A stretch of 64,000 bases of DNA from Microcoleus sp. bin38.metabat.b11b12b14.051 (GCF_013299165.1 NZ_JAAFKD010000015.1:62001-126000), one strand, 5' to 3'. Counted from the first letter of the stretch, positions 29,708 to 39,295 are shown. Translations and numbers: made by a program. Notes: generated from the letters alone by a model not told the origin.

Positions 29708-30970
29708 CTATTTAGCTACTCCAGACAACTGCTGGCTCAAAGCTTCTTTCAAACGTTCTGCCTTATCAGTTTGCTCCCAAGGCAATTCTAAATCAGTCCG
29801 TCCAAAATGACCGTAAGCTGCCACATCTTGATAGAAGCGACCGCCTCTTTCCGCAGGCAAATTTTGCAAATTAAATGCCTGAATGATGCCAGCAGGACGC
29901 AGTTCAAAAAGCTGCTTGACAACTTCCAAAAGGCGATCGTCATCAACTTGGCCAGTGCCAAAAGTTTCGATCATCATGCTCACAGGCCGCGCTACGCCGA
30001 TCGCATAACTCAACTGCACTTCACACTTTTGGGCCAAACCAGCAGCCACGATATTCTTAGCAACGTAACGACAAGCATAAGCCGCACTGCGGTCTACCTT
30101 CGTGGGGTCTTTGCCAGAAAAAGCGCCGCCGCCGTGGCGGGAATAGCCGCCGTAGGTATCCACAATAATTTTGCGGCCCGTCAAACCCGAATCTCCTTGA
30201 GGCCCGCCGACGACAAATTTGCCCGTGGGATTGACAAGGAAGCGAGTTTCTGCATCCGGCTTGACGTTAATATCGGCAAACACGGGTTGAACTACTGTCG
30301 CCCACAAGTCTTCTTTAATCTTGGCTTGAACAGCACTCGTTTCTGTGATGTCGCCGATCGTTTCGGTATGCTGTGTAGATATCAAAATCGTATCAATGCC
30401 AACAGGTTTGCCGTCTTCGTAAGTTACGGTAACTTGGCTTTTGCCGTCAGGGCGCAGGTAAGGCAATTGACCAGTTTTGCGGACTGCTGCCAGTTGACGG
30501 CAAATGCGGTGCGCTAAACTGATCGGCAGAGGCATCAATTCCGGCGTTTCGTTGCAAGCAAAGCCGAACATCAAACCTTGATCCCCAGCCCCGATGGCAT
30601 CCAACTCCTCTTCACTGGATTGTTCCCGACTTTCGTGAGCCGTATTCACCCCTTGAGCAATATCGGGAGATTGAGAGTCCAGAGCCACCAACACCGAGCA
30701 GCTATTGGCAGAAAAGCCGTTGTCAGCATGGATGTAGCCAATATCGGCTATTTTTTTCCGCGCTAATTCGATGTAATTTACCTGAGCTTTCGTGGTAATT
30801 TCGCCCGTCAGCAGCATCAAGCCGGTGTTGACGACAACTTCGGCGGCGACGCGACTTTTAGGGTCTTCAGTCAGTAAGGCATCTAAAATCGTATCTGAAA
30901 TTTGATCGCAGATTTTATCGGGATGGCCTTCAGTGACGGATTCAGAAGTAAACAGGTAGCGGCGTGACAA
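29708..30970 (-). CDS. metK: S-adenosylmethionine synthase
   Basis: MetK makes S-adenosylmethionine from methionine and ATP. The 420 residues show the signatures [36 protein letters not shown] and [20 protein letters not shown], and the Asp/Lys ligands for Mg and K are in place. The start is TTG at 30970 ([11 protein letters not shown]): a TAA lies two codons upstream in the same frame, so TTG is forced. A good ribosome site (AAGGAG) lies about 9 bases before it. The family normally has ATG, so the TTG start may limit translation. I saw no SAM riboswitch in the 480 bp upstream. Confidence 0.98.
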   Translation of the reverse strand: MSRRYLFTSESVTEGHPDKICDQISDTILDALLTEDPKSRVAAEVVVNTGLMLLTGEITTKAQVNYIELARKKIADIGYIHADNGFSANSCSVLVALDSQSPDIAQGVNTAHESREQSSEEELDAIGAGDQGLMFGFACNETPELMPLPISLAHRICRQLAAVRKTGQLPYLRPDGKSQVTVTYEDGKPVGIDTILISTQHTETIGDITETSAVQAKIKEDLWATVVQPVFADINVKPDAETRFLVNPTGKFVVGGPQGDSGLTGRKIIVDTYGGYSRHGGGAFSGKDPTKVDRSAAYACRYVAKNIVAAGLAQKCEVQLSYAIGVARPVSMMIETFGTGQVDDDRLLEVVKQLFELRPAGIIQAFNLQNLPAERGGRFYQDVAAYGHFGRTDLELPWEQTDKAERLKEALSQQLSGVAK

Positions 30971-31450
30971 TGATTATTTCTCCTTTGATTCGTGCGAATC
31001 CTGCTTGACATTGGCGACAGACGACTGACTTTTCAGGTAGAGGCGCAGAATCATCGCGTCTCCATCGGTGTGAAAATTTGTGCCGGTCTGGTGCGAGTTG
31101 AAGCAGGGTTTGAGATTAGCTAAAGTGACACCACTATAGCAAACTCAGTTCCGGGAAGTTCTGAAAAACTTAGATTTTGTAGGATTGTCAATAACAATAG
31201 TTCGGACAGTTTTTTAACGGCCCTGTAAGCCTAGGGCGAGGAAGCCCTGCCATTTTTAACGCATTTTAGGCAACAAGGGCGCTCGACTTAAACCTTGAAA
31301 AAATAGTCCACTATATAGCCAGTAAGGGTTTCGGACACTCGATCGGATCTAAAACTGTCCTTCGTATTGAATAAGTCTTTGACAGCAATCCTCTACCCTC
31401 CTAACCTTGAGATGTAAGATACAGTCAGGGTATCGCCTCGCGGATGCACT
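30971..31450. promoter_or_regulatory. Divergent intergenic region between metK and the AAA-GGDEF gene
   Basis: 480 bp without a gene. It carries the AAGGAG ribosome site of metK at its left end. A pair GCCCTG/AGGGC around 31230 is weak. No clear promoter consensus, riboswitch or terminator was recognised. Confidence 0.4.
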
Positions 31451-33175
31451 ATGGCAGGAATCCCAAAATCACCAAACTCGATCAAAACGGTTGCAGACCT
31501 TGAATTTCCAGGTGGGCCCATACCGCTTGACTCTCCATTTTATATCGATCGATCGCCCGCCGAAGCCCGAGCTTGTGCAGAAATTAGCAAGCCCGGGAGC
31601 CTGATTCGGATTAAAGCTCCTCGAAAAATGGGCAAAAGTTCGCTGATGCTGCGGATAATTAAGGCTGCGGTCGATCGCGGATACCGCACAGTTACTGTAG
31701 ACTTTCAGCAAGCCGACGCAGCGGTTTTTGCGAGTTTAGATAAATTTTTGCGCTGGCTTTGTGTCAATGTCGCCCGCCAGCTCAAACTCGAACCAAATCT
31801 CGATGAATTCTGGGATGAAGATATGGGTAGCAAAGTAAGCTGCTCTCTTTACTTTGAAAACTATTTGCTCGAACAAATTGACAGTCCGCTTGTCTTGGTA
31901 CTCAACGAAGTCAACCGAGTATTTGAACGCGCCAATATTGCTCAAGAATTCCTGCCGCTGCTGCGTTTTTGGTACGAACAAGCGCGACAGAGCGAAACCT
32001 GGCAAAAACTCCGCATCACCGTCATTCACTCAACCGAAATTTATATTGCTTTGAGTCTCAATCAATCTCCTTTTAATGTAGGGCTGCCGATTAAACTCTC
32101 AGAATTTACTGCCGCACAAGTCCAAGATTTGGCACACCGCCACGGACTCAACTGGAGCGACAGCTATCCGGTTGAGCAATTAATGAAAATGGTAGGCGGT
32201 CATCCTTATTTAGTACATTTAGCACTCTACCACCTAGCAGTTTTACAGCAAAACCGCCTGTCTGCTGGGGAGAACGTGCCAGAGGATGAGCTGGCGGCAA
32301 CTGCGTTAGAACAACTGTTAAAATCAGCTCCTACCCAAAGCGGAATTTATAGCGACTACCTGCGTAATCAGTCGATCGCCATTCAGCAACAGCCAGAGCT
32401 CGCCTCCGCATTCCAAGAGGTTGTAGCTGCTAAAAATAGCATTCACCTCGAACCTTTGACTGCCTATCAGTTAGACAGTATGGGACTTGTTAAATTAAAC
32501 GGAAATAACTGTAGTTTGTCTTGCGAATTGTACCGCCTCTATTTTCAAGAACAAAATTTGTGCGACGACAGTTTCTCCAGTGTTGGCTGGGAGGAGTTGC
32601 AGCAAGAAAACGAACGGTTGCTAGCTTTGGTGAATGTGGACGAACTTACTCAAATCGGCAACAGACGGCATTTTGACAGTTGCTTGCGAGCGGAGTGGAA
32701 ACACATGACTCGCGACGGGTTGCCGATATCTTTAATTTTGTGCGACATCGATTATTTCAAAATATATAATGATACCTACGGACATCAAGCTGGAGATAGT
32801 TGTTTGCGATCGGTAGCTCGGACAATTCGCCGATCGCTCCAGCGTCCTGCTGATGTAGCCGCTCGCTACGGGGGCGAAGAATTTGCTATTATTTTACCTC
32901 AAACTGATGCCGCGGGCGCTCTGCTGGTGGCCGAAAACATTAGATCAAAAGTTAAAGCTTTGAATATTGTTTTTCAACCGGAGACAGTTGACTGTCTGCC
33001 TAATGATGTGGTAACGATTAGTTTGGGAATTGCCAGCGTTGTTCCCGGCCCGGAAAATGATGCAGCAACGCTGGTACTGGCGGCTGATGAGGCTCTCTAC
33101 GACTCGAAAAGGCACGGGCGCGATCGGCTGACGATGAGCACGCTGTTAAATTTTCGATTTGCGGCGGTTAATTAG
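31451..33175 (+). CDS. AAA-like ATPase domain fused to diguanylate cyclase (GGDEF)
   Basis: 574 residues. The N-terminal AAA-like (AAA_35 type) domain begins FPGGPIPLDSPFYIDR and has Walker A APRKMGKSSLM (about 57-67). Its Walker B reads LVLVLNEVNRVF, where the family usually has LDEVDR, so both acidic positions are Asn. A winged-helix-like region follows (HPYLVHLALYHLA). The C-terminal GGDEF domain (about 395-560) has DELTQIGNRRHFD, CDIDYFKIYNDTYGHQAGD and the active-site loop RYGGEEF. RPAD five residues before GGEEF is the c-di-GMP inhibitory I-site. It should make cyclic di-GMP, a regulator of motility and surface attachment. The N-terminal part probably binds but may not hydrolyse nucleotide. 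Unusual fusion; ATG 31451 precedes the conserved domain start. Confidence 0.9.
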   Translation: MAGIPKSPNSIKTVADLEFPGGPIPLDSPFYIDRSPAEARACAEISKPGSLIRIKAPRKMGKSSLMLRIIKAAVDRGYRTVTVDFQQADAAVFASLDKFLRWLCVNVARQLKLEPNLDEFWDEDMGSKVSCSLYFENYLLEQIDSPLVLVLNEVNRVFERANIAQEFLPLLRFWYEQARQSETWQKLRITVIHSTEIYIALSLNQSPFNVGLPIKLSEFTAAQVQDLAHRHGLNWSDSYPVEQLMKMVGGHPYLVHLALYHLAVLQQNRLSAGENVPEDELAATALEQLLKSAPTQSGIYSDYLRNQSIAIQQQPELASAFQEVVAAKNSIHLEPLTAYQLDSMGLVKLNGNNCSLSCELYRLYFQEQNLCDDSFSSVGWEELQQENERLLALVNVDELTQIGNRRHFDSCLRAEWKHMTRDGLPISLILCDIDYFKIYNDTYGHQAGDSCLRSVARTIRRSLQRPADVAARYGGEEFAIILPQTDAAGALLVAENIRSKVKALNIVFQPETVDCLPNDVVTISLGIASVVPGPENDAATLVLAADEALYDSKRHGRDRLTMSTLLNFRFAAVN

Positions 33176-33210
33176 GATTCATATCATCTCCCCCCAACGC
33201 AATCATCACA

Positions 33211-33274
33211 AAGGTTCGTAGTGAGGACTTTAGTCCGCATTGCTCAGAGGACTAAAGTCCTCACTACCAACCTT
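33211..33274. terminator. Bidirectional hairpin between convergent genes
   Basis: AAGGTTCGTAGTGAGGACTT ... AGTCC (33211-33236) pairs with GGACT ... AAGTCCTCACTACCAACCTT (33249-33274), a stem of about 26 bp with one mismatch. It lies between the convergent AAA-GGDEF and rhodanese genes. Same sequence family as the 72-bp array and the hairpin at 40144. Confidence 0.7.
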
Positions 33275-33305
33275 TATTGCTGCGGTAGTTGGAGCGGATA
33301 TTAGA

Positions 33306-33644
33306 TTAATAGCGCGGGATGGTGCGATCGACCACCATCGAGTAAGCATCGATACCACCAATGATATTTTTAACGTTGCTAAATCCCCGATCGCTCAACC
33401 ACTCGCACATTTGAGCCGATCGCACTCCGTGGTGGCACAGCACTAGGGTTTCTGTGTCACGATTTAGTCGATCGTCAATTGCATCAGACCATTCGGCAAA
33501 CTCGCTCAGCGGAAAAACGGCAAATCCCGGCAGAGCCGCCAGTTCAATTTCGTAACGTTCCCGCACGTCTACAAGCTGCAATTTATCCGCACTCGTTTCT
33601 GCTAAGTAGCGACCTAATTCTTCGACTGTAATTTGAGCAAACAT
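33306..33644 (-). CDS. Single-domain rhodanese-like protein
   Basis: About 112 residues from ATG 33644 (MFAQITVEELGRYLAET); an upstream ATG adds 12 residues without conservation. Rhodanese motifs are LVDVRERYEIELAALPG near the start and the active-site loop LVLCHHGVRSAQMCEWL, with Cys in the catalytic position. C-terminal FSNVKNIIGGIDAYS is the typical final helix turn. It is likely a sulfurtransferase or sulfide carrier of the GlpE/thiosulfate type. It converges on the AAA-GGDEF gene. Confidence 0.9.
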   Translation of the reverse strand: MFAQITVEELGRYLAETSADKLQLVDVRERYEIELAALPGFAVFPLSEFAEWSDAIDDRLNRDTETLVLCHHGVRSAQMCEWLSDRGFSNVKNIIGGIDAYSMVVDRTIPRY

Positions 33645-33880
33645 TTCCGATCTTTGATTGTAGGACTTACCTATTGACAATACAACAAAATAGTGTATTG
33701 ATAACTATGAGTAGTATCGGAACAGGTATCAGACGCGAATTTATTAATTGTGCAAATAATTATTCCAACAGAGATTGCAGGCCGATTTAATATTTTTTGC
33801 TCGATTATCAATTTTCAGCCAAGGTACTCGATCGTAAAGCAATTTTTTTTCGAGCAGTTACCGCGCCAGTCACGCCGCAG
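33645..33880. other. Promoter side of the rhodanese gene
   Basis: AT-rich gap upstream of the rhodanese start. No gene and no clear promoter motif identified. Confidence 0.35.
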
Positions 33881-34017
33881 TATAGCAGTTCTCACTCATG
33901 TGAGGTATTAGCCTGCTCGCTCTCTCAATCCCTCAATCCCCCAATCTAAAATCTAAAATCTAAAATCTAAAATCTAAAATCTCAACCTGTACCTCACATG
34001 AGTGAGACTCGGCTATA
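33881..34017. mobile_element. Palindromic element carrying a 7-bp STRR
   Basis: Ends TATAGCAGTTCTCACTCATG...GTGAGGTA and TACCTCACATGAGTGAGACT...GGCTATA are inverted copies over about 27 bp. The interior holds a 7-bp STRR (TAAAATC)n and CTCAACCTGTACCTCA. A diverged relative is at 38227-38325 and partial ones near 26984, 27096 and 37700. Size and termini suggest a MITE-like dispersed element. Confidence 0.6.
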
Positions 34018-34081
34018 TATGAGATATCTTACCAAAGTCCTTTTAATTAAATTTTGGAACAGGCTCTCGGGCGCGCTCCAC

Positions 34082-34127
34082 AAAAATAGCTAGGAACAGG
34101 CCCGAGAGCCTGTTCCTAGCTATTTTT
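34082..34127 (-). terminator. Strong hairpin after the Calx-beta gene
   Basis: Perfect 20-bp arms AAAAATAGCTAGGAACAGGC and GCCTGTTCCTAGCTATTTTT with a 6-base loop. On the minus strand the stem ends in a T5 tract. It may terminate the Calx-beta transcript. Confidence 0.6.
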
Positions 34128-34140
34128 GCAATCTGGTCTG

Positions 34141-34168
34141 TTGGTGACAACTTCCTAGTTGTCACCAA
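34141..34168 (-). terminator. Second hairpin after the Calx-beta gene
   Basis: TTGGTGACAA and TTGTCACCAA form a 10-bp stem with an 8-base loop, about 30 bp after the stop codon at 34199. It lacks a T-run and may act with the stronger hairpin beyond it. Confidence 0.5.
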
Positions 34169-34198
34169 TGGTTAACACCTACTAACGCAACTTGCTAT

Positions 34199-37096
34199 TT
34201 ATAAGACCGAAGTAGCAAATCGGTTCAAGGCGATCGAACCACCACCAGCAATAGAATTGGGGTCAGTGCCGGTACCGGGCAGCACTTTGGATGAATCCCA
34301 CAAATTATCAGTCACAATTGAGTTGCTGAACAAACCAATACCGGAGTTGCCGCCTGACTTATTGTCATTAATCATGGAGTTATAGGCACCTGTCGGGCTA
34401 GCCGTCATCATCTGGTTGACAGAGTTAGTGATAAAATCGCTTACCAGATTAAGTGTTGACTGCGCCACACCATTAGACGGGCTAGAAGCCTGCTGTGACT
34501 TACCACCGTTGGTGAGAATATCGTTTGCTGGTGAGGGTGCAGCATCGCTCAAACTGAGACTGCTTTGCATTCTGAGCGCAGTAGTGCCTGTAGGGCTAGT
34601 GAAGCTTGCTGGGCTGGCGGTCAACGGAGCAACGGGCACCAGAATGGTGTCATTGTCCACGATCGTCAAAGTAGCTGTACTCGGAGTCCCGATCGAGGCA
34701 TTGCCTGTCGCGCTACCCAAACTTAAATTGACAGTTTCGTTAGGCTCCACCAAATTATCGTCGAAAATGGGAACGAAGATCGTCTTGGGTGTAGTGTCGC
34801 CGGAGGCAAAACTCACAGGGATGGGAGTATTGACGAAATCAAGACCCCCTGTAGCAGTACCATCTGCCAAATTCACGATCGCTGAGACTGCGCCAGTGCT
34901 GGCACCCGTGCGAGTGACTGTCACGGCTGTAACAGGCGTCCCATTTTCGTTGACGCTGAAGGCAGCAGCACTAAATTGCAGGCTGCTGTCATTGTCTATG
35001 ATGGTCAAAGTCGCTGTACTCTGAGTCCCAATCGAGGCATTGCCTGTCGCGCTACCCAAGCTCAAATTGATAGTTTCGCTAGGCTCTACCAAAGTGTCGT
35101 TGACGATCGGAACGGTGATAACTTTGGGTGTAGTGTCGCCGGAGGCAAAACTCACAGGAATGGGAGTATTGGTGTAATCTGCCGGGGCTGTAGCAGTACC
35201 ATCTGCCAAATTGACGATCGCTGAGACTGGGCCAGTGCTGGCGCCCGTGCGAGTGACTGTCACGGCTGCAACAGGCGTCCCATCTTCGTTGACGCTGAAG
35301 GTAGGAGAACTAAATTGCAAGCTGCTGTCATTGTCCAGGATGCTCAAAGTGGCTGTACTCGGAGTCCCAATCGTGGCACCACCTGTCGGGCTAGCTAAAG
35401 TTAAGTTGACAGTTTCAGTAGGCTCCACCAAAGTATCGTTGATAATCGGAACGACGATCGTCTTGGGTGTAGTGTCGCCGGAGGCAAAACTCACAGGGAT
35501 CGGAGTATTGGTGTAATCAAGACCCCCTGTAGCAGTACCATCTGTCAAGTTCACGGTGGCTGAGACTGCGCCAGTGCTGACACCGGCGCGAGTGACTGTC
35601 ACGGCTGCAACAGGCGTCCCATCTTCGTTGACGCTGAAGGTAGGAGCACTAAATTGCAGGCTGGTGTCATTGTCCAGGATGGTCAAAGTGGCTGTACTCT
35701 GAGTCCCGATCGCGGCATTGCCTATCGGGCTACCTAAAGTTAACTTAACAGTTTCGGGAGACTCTACCAAAGTATCGTTGACGATCGGAACTGTGATGAC
35801 TTTGGGTGTAGTGTCGCCGGAGGCAAAACTCACAGGGATGGGAGTATTGCTGTAGTCTGCCGGGGCTGTAGCAGTTCCATCTGCCAAGCTGACGGTGGCT
35901 GAGACTGCGCCAGTGCTGGCGCCCGTGCGAGTGACTGTCACCGCTGCCACAGGCGTCCCATCTTCGTTGACGCTGAAGGTAGGAGCACTAAATTGCAGGC
36001 TGCTGTCATTGTCCAGGATGTTCAAAGTCGCCGTTTTTTGGGTTCCCAGGGTGACACGGCTGCTGCCGGTGGGGTTGGTCAAGCTTAAGTTAACCGTTTC
36101 GGTAGGCTCGACCAAAGTATCGTTGACAATGGGAATGACGATCGTCTTGGGTGCGGTGTCTCCTGAGGCAAAATTCACAGGGATAGGAGTATTGCTGTAA
36201 TCTCCGGGGGCTGTCGCAGTTCCATTAGTCAGGTTTACGGTAGCTGAGGCGGTGCCGGCGCTGCTGCCGGTGCGAGTGACTGTCACGGCTGCCACAGGCG
36301 TCCCATCTTCGTTGACGCTGAAGGTAGGAGCACTAAATTGCAGGCTAACCGGATCTTCTGTCCCTTGATATTCAATGTTCCGCACCAGATAGTCGGAACT
36401 ATCGTCTTTAAAGGGGGTGGCGGTGTAGGCAGCGGTGGGGCTGTCGTAGGGTTTGCCTGAGAACCGCAGTTCGTCAAAAGTAGCGCCGCTTAGAGGTTTT
36501 GCTTCTACTTTGAATTTGAAACTGCCATCGGTGCGATCGCCAATGAAAGTCACTCCATTAGAAGACGCGGTAATCGGTTTTGCAGCGACGGGAGCGTTGA
36601 GCCGAGTGATCGTAAAATTGCTGCTGGATACCGCAGCTCCATTATTAAAGATTTGCAGCAAGCCAACTTCATTGCCTTGATCGCCCACTCCTAGGCTGGT
36701 TTTGGGACTCAATGCGCTGAGGTCGATCGTGGCGCTAGTGATGTCTTGGTTATCTGCCCATTTCACCTTCAGTGCCTGAGATTGATTGGTGTTGGGGTTA
36801 TAGTTAATTTCCGCTCTAATTTTATTGGGGTCAGTAAACCAACCATCATAAGATGATGCGACGCCAATACCAGGGCTACTACCGTAGCTCAACCAGCTTT
36901 TAGGGTTTTCATTGGTTGGTAAGGTAAGGTTGGCGATCGCAGTAGGGTTAAGATAGTCAGTTTCCACGCCGTCAAAAGCTATCCCAGACAGCTTTATGCC
37001 TTGATTCTGGGCAGCAGTAGGCCATTTTGTTATTAGTTCGTTGACGCTGGTAAAATTATTGGGTTGACCCAAAGAACCATTGAGGGAAGTAGGCAT
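34199..37096 (-). CDS. Large Calx-beta repeat protein, probably secreted or surface
   Basis: 965 residues. Residues about 1-245 are a unique N-terminal domain (start MPTSLNGSLGQPNNFTSV). Five Calx-beta repeats of about 113 residues follow (about 250-360, 364-472, 476-586, 590-700, 704-815). Each starts SLQFSAPTFSVNEDGTPVAA or a close variant and ends near TLTILDNDS. Calx-beta domains bind calcium and are common in adhesins and matrix proteins. The C-terminal 150 residues are low-complexity, rich in Ser/Asn/Gly. No N-terminal signal peptide was seen, which is also seen in type I-secreted proteins, but no RTX nonamers are present. The repeats are about 340 bp each and very alike in DNA, hence likely to recombine. 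Function beyond adhesion/matrix is inference. Confidence 0.85.
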   Translation of the reverse strand: MPTSLNGSLGQPNNFTSVNELITKWPTAAQNQGIKLSGIAFDGVETDYLNPTAIANLTLPTNENPKSWLSYGSSPGIGVASSYDGWFTDPNKIRAEINYNPNTNQSQALKVKWADNQDITSATIDLSALSPKTSLGVGDQGNEVGLLQIFNNGAAVSSSNFTITRLNAPVAAKPITASSNGVTFIGDRTDGSFKFKVEAKPLSGATFDELRFSGKPYDSPTAAYTATPFKDDSSDYLVRNIEYQGTEDPVSLQFSAPTFSVNEDGTPVAAVTVTRTGSSAGTASATVNLTNGTATAPGDYSNTPIPVNFASGDTAPKTIVIPIVNDTLVEPTETVNLSLTNPTGSSRVTLGTQKTATLNILDNDSSLQFSAPTFSVNEDGTPVAAVTVTRTGASTGAVSATVSLADGTATAPADYSNTPIPVSFASGDTTPKVITVPIVNDTLVESPETVKLTLGSPIGNAAIGTQSTATLTILDNDTSLQFSAPTFSVNEDGTPVAAVTVTRAGVSTGAVSATVNLTDGTATGGLDYTNTPIPVSFASGDTTPKTIVVPIINDTLVEPTETVNLTLASPTGGATIGTPSTATLSILDNDSSLQFSSPTFSVNEDGTPVAAVTVTRTGASTGPVSAIVNLADGTATAPADYTNTPIPVSFASGDTTPKVITVPIVNDTLVEPSETINLSLGSATGNASIGTQSTATLTIIDNDSSLQFSAAAFSVNENGTPVTAVTVTRTGASTGAVSAIVNLADGTATGGLDFVNTPIPVSFASGDTTPKTIFVPIFDDNLVEPNETVNLSLGSATGNASIGTPSTATLTIVDNDTILVPVAPLTASPASFTSPTGTTALRMQSSLSLSDAAPSPANDILTNGGKSQQASSPSNGVAQSTLNLVSDFITNSVNQMMTASPTGAYNSMINDNKSGGNSGIGLFSNSIVTDNLWDSSKVLPGTGTDPNSIAGGGSIALNRFATSVL

Positions 37097-38226
37097 AGTT
37101 TCTCGTTTGATGATGAGTAATTAATGATGAGAATTCAGGGCAATTGCAGTACATAAAAAACTATGGTTTTTCATGTACTATCAAGAGTGCCGACCTCACT
37201 GAATATTTGTCTGTCCTTCCAGGGATCGGGGATATTCACTCTGAGATTGTCCCTACCAAGAATCAAATAGCCTTTGATTAGGAGTAACAGAAACTCAAAA
37301 GTTTGGATTTCTTTCTAGCTGTATGTCACTTATAGGAGTAGTTTCATCACCAACAACTGTTATCCGGAAAATTCTCAGATATTTTTTAAGCTCTATTAAA
37401 ACTAATTTTCCACATACGTAGAGGAGAGATTAAAAAACTAGCACGCTATGTAAATTTACTTAAATAACGATCGCGATAGTTGCACCATAGCCGCGTCTTC
37501 TCCCTGCTGGCTAAAACTTTGAACAAAAGTCGCCTCAAACAAAAGTTAAAATGGTTAAAAAATCGCTGTCAGTTGCTCGGTAACTATCGAGATTTGACGG
37601 CAGAGGAACCACAAGAATTACCCTCGCGGCTTCAATCTTCACCTAGCGTCACAATTGCTGATGAATTTAAGAGCTATTGACCAATCAATCTCAAATCTCA
37701 AATCTAAAAATGGAAAATCTCAACCTGTACCTCACCTTTTTGAGAAAGACTATAAGTGTAGGAGACTGCGGGCTACCAACTAAAACTCAGCCCGCCCCAC
37801 AGAGCTCGGCTCCTGAATAATTGCCAAAGCCACCCTTGACAAATCAAACATCATATGAAGCCAGAGGGCGACAGTCAATTCACTGGGGCGATCGCCCCAC
37901 GACGCGATGTTCCGTCGGGCGATCGGCAGCTTAAATGCTTTACTTATAAAGGTTTGAGAGTGGTTGCTACCCGTAGGCTGACGGGCTTGAAATAACTTTC
38001 CCCAAAGCAACTGGTACAAAAACCACCATTTTTGCAACACCCGTTTTATCTAACAACAAACCGGGTTTCGGAAGGAAGTTTTGCCAACAATAAGGTACGG
38101 AATTTAACGAATGAAGAGAAAATATAAAATGCCAAATTAAATATAAAATATAGTATTGCGAGGGAAAGATGACGCACCCGAAGGTAATGGTTATTGCTAA
38201 TTGCGAAAAAGGTAATTTCTCCTGTA
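37097..38226. other. Gene-poor region upstream of the Calx-beta gene
   Basis: No gene is confidently supported. It should contain the Calx-beta promoter near 37100-37300. A fragment of the AATCTCAACCTGTACCTCAC element is at about 37690-37735. An open frame at 37480-37680 (+) and one at 37780-38040 (-) have weak coding character and are treated as doubtful. Confidence 0.4.
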
Positions 38227-38325
38227 GATAGCAGTTCTCAAGCTCTATCGGGCGTGCCAAATTCTGGGAATACCTGGATTTTAGAGATTAATCTCTGTGC
38301 CTGACGTACCTGAGACTCGGCTATA
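38227..38325. mobile_element. Diverged palindromic element, relative of 33881-34017
   Basis: Ends ATAGCAGTTCTCA and TGAGACTCGGCTATA match the termini of the element at 33881-34017, but the interior differs and lacks the STRR. No open frame. Confidence 0.5.
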
Positions 38326-38330
38326 ATTTA

Positions 38331-38430
38331 ATACGGTTCACTTAAAAGATAACAACAGGGAAAACCAATTAAAAATCAAGACTCTTGTTTGCTTCGTACC
38401 TCTCGAATGACCATCTTAAGTGAACCGTAT
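38331..38430. mobile_element. 100-bp MITE-like element
   Basis: Ends ATACGGTTCACTTAAAAGAT and ATCTTAAGTGAACCGTAT pair over about 19 bp with one extra A. The element sits immediately beside the preceding palindromic element, and GGCTATAA occurs on both sides (38319, 38433), suggesting insertion into it. No gene inside. Confidence 0.65.
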
Positions 38431-38490
38431 TGGGCTATAACTAGCAGCTACTTTTTTCCCGATTAGCAATTACCAATTACCCATAACTAA

Positions 38491-39138
38491 TTAATTAAGT
38501 CGGGAAGGCGGCGGCATGAGTTCCATCGGAGGCGTCGGTGCAGGACGCCCGTCCAACTGGCTCACTCTGTCTCTAGGATCGAGACAAGTCGCAATTAACC
38601 TGTCCGTGGGAAAGTCGAGCCTGCCGCTCAAGCCGACGACGCATTCAGCAAACCTTTCCGGCAATAAACTGCGGCGGCACCCGTCGAGCACCAACAGGGC
38701 AGCAGCAGGTTGAGTTTTAGTTTTACTGTTAATATTCACCACGCAAGTGGTCAATTCGTCGGGCCGCCTCACCTGTCGGCAGCTAGCAAGGGCTTCGACA
38801 CCAGAAATATTGGTTTTGCGGTTGATTTGGAGGGCGCATCGGGATATGTCGCGGGGATGGAGCGCGTCTGCACAAGCTGCTGCTGCGGCGTCGGCTCCTA
38901 TTCCGGCTTCGATTAGTTCCTTAGCGCAGACGCGATAGGGATTTTGAGTTCGCGGGAATCTCAGGGTGATGGCTGATGCTGGCGAGATTGGCAGTGCTGC
39001 GGCCAACAAACTCAGCGCGAGTAGGGGAGTGCCGAGAGCCAACATCCAAGGCGGTGTTGGTTTTGGGGAAACTGTGCGGGAAATATTGCGGTTGTGCATG
39101 GCAGCTCGATTTGTGAGTTTTTGGGCTGGTTGGGACAT
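38491..39138 (-). CDS. Secreted Cys-repeat protein of unknown function
   Basis: 215 residues. A signal peptide is likely: basic start, hydrophobic stretch LALGTPLLALSLLAAALPI and Ala-X-Ala site PASA. The mature part has repeated blocks of about 35-40 residues with paired Cys: CAKELIEAGIGADAAAAAC, CALQINRKTNISGVEALASC, CVVNINSKTKTQPAAALLVL-DGC, and CVVGLSGRLDFPTDRLIATC. Each block begins and ends with Cys, suggesting disulfide-stapled helical hairpins in the periplasm. The C-terminus is proline-rich. I recognise it as a type seen in cyanobacteria but know no function. An alternative ATG at 39099 would shorten the N-region. Divergent from rpsD. Confidence 0.75.
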   Translation of the reverse strand: MSQPAQKLTNRAAMHNRNISRTVSPKPTPPWMLALGTPLLALSLLAAALPISPASAITLRFPRTQNPYRVCAKELIEAGIGADAAAAACADALHPRDISRCALQINRKTNISGVEALASCRQVRRPDELTTCVVNINSKTKTQPAAALLVLDGCRRSLLPERFAECVVGLSGRLDFPTDRLIATCLDPRDRVSQLDGRPAPTPPMELMPPPSRLN

Positions 39139-39295
39139 TGACAGACTGGCTGTTTCTGGAGAAATTAGCGCACGCGATCGATCGCGTTCCGGTCGATCGG
39201 TTTTTTTTATCGATTTTTGTGGGAATTTTGACGGTTACAAACATATAATATAGAGTCTGCATAAAATTGCATACAGAGATTAGAGAGGAAAATAA
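39139..39295 (+). promoter_or_regulatory. rpsD upstream region
   Basis: A TATAAT hexamer at 39244-39249 and a ribosome site AGAGAGGAAA about 8 bases before the ATG at 39296. The -35 box is unclear. A CGATCGATCG block lies at 39175-39200. Confidence 0.5.

Noticed and set aside
30971-31450. SAM riboswitch before metK
   Set aside because: No SAM-I/SAM-II-like conserved core was recognised in the 480 bp upstream.
37480-37680. 66-residue frame (MHHSRVFSLLAKTLNKSRLK...)
   Set aside because: Codon use is not implausible, but there is no ribosome site, no recognised family and no neighbour context. Left as doubtful.
37780-38260. Two minus-strand frames with hydrophobic parts (e.g. LTVALWLHMMFDLSRVAL)
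   Set aside because: Overlapping short frames without a clear start; possibly a gene remnant but not enough to call.
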